Below the pieces are notes generated by a model. That model had not been told where the DNA came from and made no database searches. It saw only the letters and a list, made by a program, of their open reading frames with translations. 64,000 bases of DNA. It comes from Endomychus coccineus. Its lineage: Eukaryota; Arthropoda; Insecta; Coleoptera; Endomychidae. Shown piece by piece: positions 55,413-64,000 of the stretch (its first letter is position 1; each line of letters begins with the position of its first letter). The DNA is taken from contig OY294070.1 in NCBI GenBank assembly GCA_958510875.1, forward strand, positions 44,477,299 through 44,541,298, written 5' to 3'. The translations under genes were made by a program, and so were the position numbers.

Positions 55413-56754
55413 TTATATAGTCATGATTGCAAAAATTAACCTATTTATGTCTCTAATTCTGTGAATGCTATATTTGTGAAATTATTATAAGCTTCAGGAA
55501 TTACCTTTACTACTTCTTTACTAATATTTGATATATCATCCATTTTTCAAGGATTATGTTTGCAACTATTCAGATATTTTCTGAGCAAAATAAAATAATC
55601 GTTACGTTACCTCATGGAGGAGGTTTACTCATGAAATTATTTTGTTTTACGTAGTCTCCTAGATCATGATTGATTGGCGGTTTTAACGCACTCTAATTTA
55701 ATGGCAGAGTTAGCGTTTCCCACTTATTTACGTCCTCTATAAATTACAGAATATGCACCGCCGTTGAATTCTTTGATATGATTCATTAAAATAATGCTTA
55801 CTCTCTTCGGAATGAAGCAAACAAAATCTTCCAGGTCCACTAATATAGTAGCTCCAAAAGCAGTTTTAAGTATTTTTGTCTCATAGATGATATATGGCTT
55901 GCCAATGATGAGGTTGAATACCTTGCATACTTCCTTATTCTCTAGAAGAGAAAGTTGGTTAACTTGTGATAAATCCATATATGGAAAACTCCCACAATTA
56001 CTTTAGATCATTGGAAATATGATTTAGATTGGGATGAACTTCCTAAGAGAATAAAAATGAAATAAATGTGTATATTACACAAAGTTGGTCGTGGTAGTTC
56101 GTTTGAGGGATAAACAGTGAAAGAATGATAAAGTTTCAATATCGAAATCATGACGGTCTATAAAATTAACAATCGTACATTGATAAACAAAACAACAGGA
56201 AATCTAGTATCAACTGGTTTCAATTAAAGATAATCAGGGGTTTCCTATCCTAAGCTGATAGCAAACAATGGGAAATACCGATTCAGGTCAATTGAACGAA
56301 TCAGTTTCCTTTTTCACGTATCAACGTGAAAACTCATCAGTTTCCTTTCTCATGTATCAACAGGAACAGGAAAACTGGATTATTCCAATCCAATTTAATT
56401 AGTGGTTCTAATTACACGTTGATATGATAGCACAATCGATGAACAGATTTTTGTTTTTTATTTTAAAATCTTGTTCACACCCTCATCATGTTGGTTGTGT
56501 TTCAAACATTAAGTGAAAGAAAAAATTCTCCACTCTTCTCTATGAAAATGGAGTATTCAACTTCTTTAATGGAATAATTGAGAAACAGAAATCTACCACT
56601 ATTGAAAAATATTTATAAGTAAATTTTATATTTTATAAACAAAATTCAGTGGATACATTGAATACAAAAAACAAAATGTTGGTACAATGATCAAATATAA
56701 TGATGATCCGGTTCAAAATAGATGTATAATAGTCATCTTGAATGAAGATAAATC
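55413..56754. mobile_element. 1.3-kb insertion in a LINE carrying an OB-like gene
   Basis: It separates the two halves of one RNase H domain (FQAEVYAILTCALEYLT at 56755- and GVHTSADSH at 55412), so it must have been inserted as a unit. The only gene I see is the small minus-strand protein at 55724-55978. No convincing inverted ends or target duplication are visible. Confidence 0.45.
55724..55978 (-). CDS. Small OB-like protein, paralogue of the one at 61281-61589
   Basis: The protein has 84 residues from ATG 55978 (MDLSQVNQLSLLENKEVCKV). It aligns by eye with the 61281 protein: MDLTK/SQ..LLE, then a strand-rich body YxIxxxxxxxTxFGxxxLxxLxxF, F(I/L)P(K/N)R and a final IYRG. The pattern T-x-F-G-x-S/T-hydrophobic resembles RPA-type OB folds, which bind single-stranded DNA. 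That is inference. It is shorter at the C-terminus than the paralogue (ends YRGRK). Function is unknown. Confidence 0.5.
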   Translation of the reverse strand: MDLSQVNQLSLLENKEVCKVFNLIIGKPYIIYETKILKTAFGATILVDLEDFVCFIPKRVSIILMNHIKEFNGGAYSVIYRGRK

Positions 56755-56935
56755 AGTAAGGTATTCCAAGGCGCAAGTCAGAATTGCGTAGACTTCCGCC
56801 TGAAAAACCTTGCGGTACCTGCCTAGGGATACTGATAGAGATCCTCGGCTTTTTTAGGTACACTCCTACTATAGAAGCCGGACCTATTTTGGACACGTCT
56901 GTTAACCATGCGAGCGCACCTGTAGCATAAAGCGG
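56755..56935 (-). pseudogene. LINE RNase H N-terminal half
   Basis: The minus strand reads GALAWLTDVSKIGPASI and FQAEVYAILTCALEYL, the start of a jockey-type RNase H domain. It is the missing first part of the fragment at 54741-55412. Confidence 0.65.
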
Positions 56936-58350
56936 CGGTTACATTGGATAAGAATTCGTACGAAAATTTAGTCGTACGAATCAATTATTACGAATTTAAT
57001 AGGCGTGTGTGGTTACATTAGATGAGTTCATTTAATACGAAAACAGCAGTGAGTATGGATTCTGTATCAAAGTTGTATTATTTTGAATCATCACCATTAT
57101 TGAAATATTTTTTACTAAAACCAAAAAGAGCAAAATGGGTTGACAACTATTTTTTATCCAGAAATAAAAAAGGAGAGAGATATTACAGAATAATGAGAGT
57201 CACATTTCTAAGCACTCACATTTTCGGGAGTGCATATCGCCAAAGCATAAACTGATTGTAACATTGAGGTAAGTAAGAAGCAATGTTATTTTCATTAACG
57301 TATATTATCATTTATAAATTATGAAAAAGTATTTGGCTGAAAGTTGGTTAAATATCCTTCTGCAGTACCATCCGTATAATTATTAATAAAACCAGATGAA
57401 GATTCGTTTGTTAGCTGTACATGAGTCGGTGGCTGTGAGAACTCTGTTGAGGTCATACTATATATCGGTGAGGGACGTGGGATCGGAATAAACTGACGAG
57501 AAGTCGATGGATGCTGAGTTTCAGGGGAAGAAACGGTTCCATGTTCCTGCATAACCAACTGTAAGATTTTGGATCTAAGAAACAGCTTTCTATACATAGG
57601 TAGTGACTGAATATATGGGAGGAGACTTAGTAGAAAGTATGTGTCATCATCCTGCTTATGCTCCAAATGCTGCTTAAATTGTTGCAATTTTTCTTTTTCA
57701 TTATGCATAAGTGCTTGTATTGCGTGACCTCTTCTTGTTATTGGAGGAGGATTGTTGGTTTATTTCAGTTTTAATTCCTGCTTGGGATTGATCGCCAGTT
57801 GCAATTTCCAGTTGGGACTGATCGTCAGTTTCAATTTCTAGTTGGGACTGATCGTTATTGTTCATTGGACCTAATGTTGCATCTTCGTCCGTCTCAGCAC
57901 CAGTTGAATACTGTGTATCATTTTCAATATTACCTGTTGTTTTTCTGGGTGCAAACTAATCTTTTATGAAGAGCATATTTTTGACATATTTCCAATTTGA
58001 TTGTGGTTCATCATCAGAACCATCTCCACTCCTTTTTTGGTCCAATTTAGATGGTTCCTTCCTGAAGGTAGCATGTAATCCCTGCTATTTTTGACGCACA
58101 ACATCAACTGAAAACATTGAAATAATTAATTGTTTGAATTTTTCAATATGTACATTATTTTGTTTTAGGTATCTTGGAACTGGCGATCATTGGCATTTTC
58201 ATTCCGAATGTCACATACAACTGTTCGACGAAGTGGCTTCTGAAACATGTGAGGCTATATGGAATGCAGTCTACAACTGTGAAAATACATAATTGTATGA
58301 TACACATTCACCAATTCAATCGCCGCCACTCTCAATTGATTTAGAGGTGA
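56936..58350. mobile_element. Degenerate Harbinger-like element with MADF-BESS gene
   Basis: The left side reads AAGCGGCGGTTACATTGG (about 56937); near 58330 the inverse-like AATTCAATCGCCGCC appears, a weak inverted pair. Plus-strand remains at 57052-57255 (PKRAKWVDNYFLSRNKKGER) resemble the 'RRxWVRP' N-terminus of Harbinger transposases. The minus strand holds a MADF-BESS remnant. The core nuclease is absent. The ends are uncertain. Confidence 0.35.
57319..58090 (-). pseudogene. MADF-BESS protein remnant
   Basis: From 58090 the minus strand reads a MADF domain end (LHATFRKEPSKLD; SNWKYVKNMLFIKD) with in-frame stops near 58086 and 57960. An acidic Gln/Asp linker with a repeated DDQSQLEI unit follows, then a BESS motif (DDTYFLLSLLPYIQSLPMYR; LFLRSKILQLVMQE) at 57670-57560 and a Ser/Thr/Pro tail. 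MADF-BESS proteins bind DNA through MADF and self-associate through BESS. Insects have both host genes and Harbinger partners of this kind; the context favours a transposon partner. Confidence 0.65.
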
Positions 58351-58394
58351 CTTTTTTAACATGATAAGCCTCTACAGCATGTAAGGTTCGGTGA

Positions 58395-59520
58395 ACATCT
58401 GCGGGGATCTGTAGTTTTTAATGATCCTAACTAGCTCACTAGGATTATTAACACTCAGGGCTCGTAGTAAAACATGTCCTCAGATTCGTGATTGAATGGA
58501 TTACCCTGAGCGCCAACTGCTTTAGCACAAAAAAGAAAAGATAGAATTTTCAATCAAGAATTTCAGGCACTACGAGGTGAATATATGTTGATGAATATTT
58601 CACAGAAATAAAGACAAGTTTCGATTTAACAATGGGGTTTTATTCCTTGTAGGAATTTAAATTTAAACAAAATTATTCAAAAACAAATACAATTATTGCA
58701 ATAACAAAATGAATGTAATATGAAAAAATTGGATGTAAATCAATTTTAACTCTTGATGAATTAATTACAAATAAAATGATATATTAATTTTAAAAACAAG
58801 AATATAAATTGTGAACTTACAGGTTCGAATTCAAAATTCAAATTGAAGATGAGAAAAACAATTCTGGTCAGATAACACGAACCATCGTTTATGAAAATTT
58901 GGTTATTCCAACTGAAATAATGTTACCGTCCTTTGAACTTGGACGAGTTGAGTGGAGGGCTCTTCCAGGAAAGTCTCTCTATACACGTCACGGGAAAAAG
59001 GACGGAGACGTCTCGATCGTTCAAACCCTGTAATATAACAATACGAGCAATACCTTGGCACAAGTTCGAGGGCAAATAACTAAATCAGCAGGAATAACCA
59101 ATGTAATTCCACGACAGATTATGCTATCTTCTCAAATTGTATATACAAAATTTATTGAAAGGTTTGAAATCTTGAAGAGAACAATAAAATATAATAATGA
59201 ATTCTGAAGGAATGTTTGAATATTAAATCACTTACTGCAGTAATGAAAATTTATAATACAAAGTATAACAAAATAGAAGGAAGACTTGAAAAATTATGAT
59301 TAGTTAGTTGAAATTTGCAAAAGAACAATTAGATAATAATTTACTAGAACAGTAAACTTAAATGGTGCTTTAAATGAATGTTCTGACCAGAAGTGACAGA
59401 GGTTTCTCATCAAGCAGTAAATGAGAAATTCGGCTTCACTCAAGTTCACATAGATCAATACGTATTCAGTTATCTCACAAAAACTAGTCTAAAAATGCAA
59501 CAATAGTAGATTAAGTCCAC
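58395..59520 (-). repeat. Diverged reverse copy of the 17755-19499 LTR-like element
   Basis: Read on the minus strand, GTTGGCGCTCAGGG, TACTACGAGCCCTGAG and TGAGCTAGTTAGGATC match 19375-19470. The block ACAGGGTTTGAACGATCGAG.. with the TTATTCCTGC..ACTTGTGCCAAGG region matches 18780-18910. It confirms a dispersed family. Boundaries are approximate, and no ORF remains. Confidence 0.6.
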
Positions 59521-59584
59521 GAGTTCTGCGCCAGGAAGTGACGTCATCGACCGGATGTTGCGCGCGCAACTTCGGATGTAAGGT

Positions 59585-59830
59585 TACTAACCCGCGAAAT
59601 TCAAACGTGTCCATAGAGCTTACGATGATTACAGAACTTTCGACCGTAGAGGTCTGGGTCATAGAATGTGAGGTTGGTTGTATGTGACGTCATCGACCCG
59701 CGAAATTCAAAACGTAACCATAGAGCTCACGATTATTACAGAACTTCCGACCATAGAGGTCTGGATCATAGAATGTGAGGTTAGTTGGATGTGACGTCAT
59801 CGACCCGCGAAATTCAAACGTAGAGGTGTT
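59585..59830. repeat. Tandem repeat, ~106-bp period
   Basis: CCCGCGAAATTCAAA recurs at 59591, 59697 and 59804, with AGAGGTCTGGGTCATAGAAT and GTGACGTCATCGACC between. That makes two full units and a partial third. Each unit has a TGACGTCA-type CRE palindrome. Confidence 0.85.
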
Positions 59831-59859
59831 TTGGTGACGTTTGAACTATCATGGCCGAC

Positions 59860-60660
59860 GTTGGAACCGAATGTCAATGTCAGAAGAGTTAACGTCAAAA
59901 CCACAATATGACTGATGTTGTAGCTACATCGCCGCCATCTTTTGATGAACCGATGAACTATCATACTCAAATGTCAATGTCAGACCAGTTAACTTCAAAC
60001 GACTACATCTATGAATGAACCGATCAACCGTCATGCATACCTGTCAACGTCAGAAATGTTAACGTCAAGGGACGACATCTATGAGGCCACAATTCAAAAT
60101 AAGACTGATGTTATAGCTACATCACCGCCATCTCTTAATGAACCGATGAACTATCATACTTCAATGTCAATGTCAGAACAGTTAACTTCAAATGACTACA
60201 TCTATGAATGAACCGATCAACCGTCATGCGTACCTGTCAACGTCAAAGGACGACATCTATGAGGTATCTTGTTGATGTTTTTGCGCGGGAAATTTATGAA
60301 CCGATGAACTATCATAGCTGGATGTCAATGTCAGAACAGTTAACGTCAAAGGACGACATCTATGAGACTCCAAATCAAAATGTTACCGATGTTGTAGCCT
60401 ATATCGCCATCTATCACTAAACCGATGAACTATCATAGCTGAATGTCAATGTCAGAACAGTTAACGTCAAAGGACGACATCTATAAGGTATTTTGTTAAT
60501 GTTTTCGCGCGGGAAGCTCCATCTCAATTCAAAAAAACGATATATTAATGAACTATCATACCTTGATGTCCATGTCAGAACAGCTAACGTCAAAGGACGA
60601 CATCTATGAGGTGTTTTGCTGATGTTTGCGCGAGGAATTTCAAAAATACGACTCATGTTG
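59860..60660 (+). repeat. Higher-order tandem repeat with coding-like unit
   Basis: Two alternating sub-units start at 59948, 60139, 60299 and 60421 (CCGATGAACTATCATA) and at 60016 and 60211 (CCGATCAACCGTCATGC). The A-to-A and B-to-B spacings are 191 and 195 bp. Units contain TCAATGTCAGAACAGTTAAC and GACGACATCTATGA. On the plus strand they translate repeatedly as EPMNYHxxMSMSEQLTS then DDIYE, but stops and frame changes occur between units. Confidence 0.75.
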
Positions 60661-61069
60661 TAGCTATACTGTCATTTATTATTGAACCACACCGCAATTC
60701 CAAAAATAATGAACTTTTAAAATAACCTACAAATTTCCTAAACGTTAAATGATTACTTACGTATATGAAATTATTACACCAGAAACCACATTGAGTATAT
60801 GAGAACACGTGGAAGCAATTAATTTTGCATACACCTGCGTCATCACATTCAGTTTATACGAGAATAATTGAATACATTGGAGTCATTCATTAGGTAAACA
60901 AATAACAATAAGTGATATACAAGTCTAGACTTGTTAGTAAGAGAATTAGAATTGAGAGTTATGTTGACTACGAATTTAATTCTCGATTCCTCAGTTATCT
61001 GTTACAGCTCAAACGAAACACATCGTTTTCATATATCCTGTGTGTGCTGCCTTCTATTGAACGGAAAAT
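60661..61069. other. Noncoding stretch, probable promoter side of the next gene
   Basis: No ORF of note. AT-rich. A likely transcript start lies downstream of 60950, because 61069 is a good splice donor (AAAAT|GTAAGT) for the 5' untranslated exon of the gene at 61281. Confidence 0.3.
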
Positions 61070-61280
61070 GTAAGTTTAATTCAATTATTTAATTCACTGC
61101 CATGAAAACATACATACTCTTATTAGCATTGGAACAGTTAAAAAATTATTCAATTCACATTCATAAAATAACAAGTACAAAATTAATTAATCAACTTTTA
61201 TAAAATAACTGTTGAATCAATTTTGTGTGTATTACGAATTTAAAAATCTTCAATTTTATTCATATTGTTTCAGATTCATG

Positions 61281-61589
61281 ATGGATCTAACAAAACTTAA
61301 TCATTGTGCTCTTTTGGAGAGAAAACCATTGAGGAGAGTTCCAGAACTCGAAATCAATAAGCATTATACAATACTTCAAGCGAGAGTAGTAAGAACCAAA
61401 TTTGGTGAATCCGTATTGCTCGAGTTCGATGAATTCTCTATGTTCCTACCCAATCGACTGACCAATCAGATTATCCCAATTTTGGAACAAATCAACATGA
61501 AACCTTGTTTGATTTTGATATACAGGGGAAAAGAGGATGTTAATAAAAGCAACCCGGCTTTTAAACTTGAATTTTTGGAGCTCAAGTAA
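61281..61589 (+). CDS. Small OB-like virus-element protein
   Basis: The protein has 102 residues from ATG 61281 (MDLTKLNHCALLERKPLRRV). An intron seems to precede it in the 5' UTR: donor GTAAGT at 61070 and acceptor TTGTTTCAG at about 61273, three bases before an ATGATG. The body is strand-rich: YTILQARVVRTKFGESVLLE, then FSMFLPNRL and LILIYRGK, ending FKLEFLELK. Its paralogue is at 55724. From memory, proteins of this type recur in many insect genomes beside capsid-like genes, and the T-K-F-G-x-S pattern recalls RPA-like OB folds. DNA binding is inference. Confidence 0.65.
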   Translation: MDLTKLNHCALLERKPLRRVPELEINKHYTILQARVVRTKFGESVLLEFDEFSMFLPNRLTNQIIPILEQINMKPCLILIYRGKEDVNKSNPAFKLEFLELK

Positions 61590-61656
61590 TAAGAGATCTA
61601 AGGTATGATGTTTATACTAGCGTGTGTATATAGTCGATGAAATCATCAGTATTAAT

Positions 61657-62272
61657 ATGTGTCTTGAAGAATACACACGTAAATTGGAAGAATTCGGTGC
61701 GAAAGTAAAAGCTTTGAGTAGAGATTTAAAATTTTACGAAGATAAAAATATCGCTATAAGACAATTCAATAGTTTAAGTATTGGTGGAGAGGATGGTTAT
61801 GTTAGAACCCAATTTTATAATCCTAACCTCAATTTTGAATGGAATCCTGTATACAAACGTTCCGAATCGAGTGGAACGTATTTATATATGTCACAGGAAA
61901 GACCTGAGAAATGAATGTAATCGAACAGAATGGCAGCCAATGAATTATCAAATGATTAACGAAAATCAACTAGAGGTATTCACATACATAATTCTCGAAA
62001 CGATGCGGACCACCGCCACCAATCACACATTCAATTATAAGCTCAAGTTATCATTTCCGAATGGTACAGAGGGGGATGTTATGAAATGGCAAACATTCAC
62101 CCCATCACCTACATCGATGTCTTCTCAACCACCACCACCAAATACACCATCACGGACACAGATAGTAAACGAGATTTATGCGATGCAATGTTTCAATCTT
62201 AGTGTCTTATTAGTTTTACTACTTAAAATCATCATAAAAATTGCTAAGAAACATACAAATAAATACATATAA
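61657..62272 (+). pseudogene. Unknown virus-element protein with C-terminal membrane anchor, frameshifted
   Basis: The first frame from ATG 61657 (MCLEEYTRKLEEFGAKVKAL, a coiled coil) runs to a stop at 61914. The overlapping frame continues to 62272 through a Thr/Asn-rich region, a Pro-rich linker (QPPPPNTPSRTQ) and a strong membrane helix (LSVLLVLLLKIIIKI). One indel near 61890 explains the split. It is not recognised. It sits between the OB-like gene and the convergent capsid-like pair. The layout (coiled coil, anchor) would suit a minor structural protein, which is inference. Confidence 0.5.
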
Positions 62273-62382
62273 TAATAATAAAGAGTTGTTTTATTGAATA
62301 ATAATAATAACATGTATTTAATGAATATATATACAGATATATTTAATTTGGTAGAATAATGTTCAGGAACCATTGCTGTAGA

Positions 62383-62847
62383 TTATCCACGTGTTGAATT
62401 GTACACATATTTTTTTCCATCATTACGGTGATTCATGCAGCTCATCCTATTTGAAGGTTCGAATTTTCCTGTTTCACATAGAGTATTATCAAAGTTACAC
62501 ACATCCACAATGTGTGAGAAAATATTCAGTTCTTGGCACTTTCTCGTTAAAAAATCAGCTTTTTGATGACCTCGAACATAAATATAGTCTGCCTTATATA
62601 GAAGATTAGATTCTAGAATATTATCTATTTCGGTGTATTCTACATCTCCAGAAGAATATTTTATTCCATGTACGAGTCTCTCCACATAACATATAGATTT
62701 TCGATCTTGAGCATTCAACGATGCAAAGGGTATGCATGGTTTAAACAATGAATACTGTCGTTTAAATCCAATCTGAATAGACATTTCTTTCGGATGGAAC
62801 ACATCGTCGACGACGAAACCTTGAATGTCAACCAAAGCGATTCTCAT
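62383..62847 (-). CDS. 'DIQGF' protein of virus-like elements
   Basis: The protein has 155 residues from ATG 62847 (MRIALVDIQGFVVDDVFHPK), a start 32 bases after the upstream gene's stop. V-D-x-Q at the N-terminus, then KEMSIQIGF, and YVRGHQKADFLTRKCQ with C..CNFDNTLC and CMNHR near the end, are conserved features of an insect family I know only as uncharacterised. The strand-D-x-Q...H pattern could be a degenerate DEDD nuclease-like or RNase H-like fold, which is inference. The open frame is convergent with the 61657 gene. Confidence 0.55.
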   Translation of the reverse strand: MRIALVDIQGFVVDDVFHPKEMSIQIGFKRQYSLFKPCIPFASLNAQDRKSICYVERLVHGIKYSSGDVEYTEIDNILESNLLYKADYIYVRGHQKADFLTRKCQELNIFSHIVDVCNFDNTLCETGKFEPSNRMSCMNHRNDGKKYVYNSTRG

Positions 62848-62879
62848 GGTGTCACGTAATAAACTGATCGAATTTATGT

Positions 62880-64000
62880 CTAAATGAGACTCTTGATGAT
62901 TTCGGTGAGGGGTGAGTATTCCATTAAACAATCGTGAATTATGATGCAATAAGCTTTCGTATTAGCGGGAAATTCTTTATCTGCTTCGATTTCCAGTCGC
63001 ACGTCGACAGTAGCTGATTTCACGGCTTCTTCTTGCTTAGAACAATCGATTACGTACAAAGCGCGTGTTTTGAAACTGCTATAACCCAATATTGAATGTT
63101 TCACAGCAGAATTTGTGTAGCTGGAGTAGAATTCGGTGTAGTTGTGGTGGGCGAGAACGTAATCATTTTTGGCAGTCCAAGTTCATTCGTTCACTAGGGA
63201 AATATTCTCCGTTTAGAGATAAGCGAATACTAGAAATGTGTACGTGATCGAATATCGTGGGATTAGCTTTTACATTGTTTCGCTTGTCTGTTTGGAAAAA
63301 TACTATAACATAACGCGGTTTTTCAACTGCTGCACTAGTCTTGACAGCCCAAATTTCCCTTTTCGCGTCCGTCGTTATAGCAGGCAATTCATGTGATTCC
63401 CATTTTCTGAATGGAATTAGGATGGGTATATCACTTTTGATGGCTCGCAATAGCTTTTCTCTAATTATGTCGTTGGGAAAGATATATTTGACTTTCAACT
63501 CCATACTGTCAATCGAAAATTTAACCGTGGTAGTAGCGTTTGCAATTATAACACAATCGTTATCGTTTCGAGCTCGCACCAATCGAATTGTTTGTCGCCC
63601 AAATGTAATCATAGAATAATCGTTGAAAATGTTGAATATATGCTTTAGTGGAATCAGTAAGCTGAAAGTCTTACTTTGATCTAAAACTACACTTTCTTCG
63701 GGGTAAGTCCAACCGGCAATAGACATATGCGTAGAATCAGTAGGAGTGTAGCAAGTGAATGCCCTTACAGCACTAACTATTCCAGGATCTCGAACAGTTT
63801 CGATGTCTCGCCCACTTTCGCTGTAAGAGCATGAGTCGAAAAGAAAGGCTCCATAATTAGGTACTATTGAGACATTCCCAGCTCCAATTATTTCTATTTT
63901 TCCTTTGATAGCTAATATGGTATCCTTCATCGAAAAAAATGCATCCACTTGATTTATTCCAAACTCCACAATATCGCTGTTATTGAACGCCTTAACGAAA
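62880..64000 (-). pseudogene. Double-jelly-roll capsid-like protein, one frameshift, runs off window
   Basis: The minus strand is open from the window edge. Segments include QVDAFFSMKDTILAIKGKIE (start of a strand-rich domain), VPNYGAFLFDSCSYSESGRD, FSLLIPLKHIFNIFNDYSMI and TTTVKFSIDSMELKVKYIFP, then LSLNGEYFPSERMN. A one-base frameshift near 63165 moves the frame; the rest (to 62880) keeps ALYVIDCSKQEEAVKSATVD and KAYCIIIHDCLMEYSPLTE. From memory this resembles a family of capsid-like (double jelly-roll) proteins found with Polinton-related elements in arthropods. The N-terminus is outside the window. It is an old copy with one visible break. Confidence 0.5.

Noticed and set aside
57022..57255. 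Independent small gene
   Set aside because: It is short, starts in repeat-like text and resembles only the N-terminal part of a Harbinger transposase; treated as part of a relic.

Overview
This is eukaryotic, almost certainly arthropod and most likely insect, nuclear DNA. It is AT-rich and I see no recognisable single-copy host gene. It is a dense, nested graveyard of transposable elements with a few intact ones, plus virus-like (Polinton-type) genes. Reasons for the arthropod call are the mix of BEL/Pao, R1-type LINEs, P element, PIF/Harbinger, pogo, Tc1/mariner and hAT families, a CCTAA (TTAGG) telomere-type stretch next to R1-type LINEs, and GT-AG introns in several transposase genes. The species cannot be named from the sequence.

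0-2.7 kb: noncoding, with local duplications and a LINE 3' end relic. 2.7-17.6 kb: a Russian doll. A Tc1-type element (2710-17571) carries a mariner (2858-5147), which itself carries a 1,002-bp hAT element. The Tc1 also carries an internally deleted LINE that keeps a full ORF1 (about 6212-8800) and a P element (8818-17449). The P element has a THAP-domain transposase gene and is interrupted by a nearly complete LINE with an open 955-codon ORF2 and by a small LINE fragment. 17.6-20.4 kb: a mariner relic split by a 1.75-kb solo-LTR-like element, then a TATA-containing stretch with a hairpin minisatellite. 20.4-29 kb: R1-type LINEs on the minus strand, two of them separated by oligo(A) and TTAGG repeats.

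29-33.3 kb: a BEL/Pao retrotransposon remnant with a fold-back palindrome. 33.3-37.5 kb: a pogo element with a PHD-finger transposase, itself carrying a mariner with about 350-bp inverted ends. 37.5-41.8 kb: a Polinton/Maverick fragment with a chromodomain integrase, three unknown genes and the C-terminal part of a protein-primed type DNA polymerase B. The polymerase is cut off by a satellite of seven 515-bp units (41.8-45.5 kb). 45.6-51.2 kb: an unknown membrane protein ORF, a hairpin element, a DNA transposon with inverted ends around a gene of the widespread 'SCSGQNRN' family, and LINE 3' ends. 51.4-54.55 kb: a PIF/Harbinger element with exact ends and a spliced, apparently intact transposase plus a divergent partner gene. 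54.7-60.7 kb: LINE, Harbinger-like and LTR relics and two tandem repeat arrays. 60.7-64 kb: virus-like genes. These are a small OB-like protein, a membrane-anchored protein, a 'DIQGF' protein and a protein resembling double-jelly-roll capsid proteins that runs off the window end.

The best candidates for under-described biology are the transposon at 47.5-49.8 kb, the Polinton-like and virus-like gene sets, the 515-bp array seeded in the polymerase gene, and the telomere-LINE junction. All family names rest on reading motifs by eye; no search was run. Ends called exact rest on matching inverted repeats and target duplications visible in the sequence.
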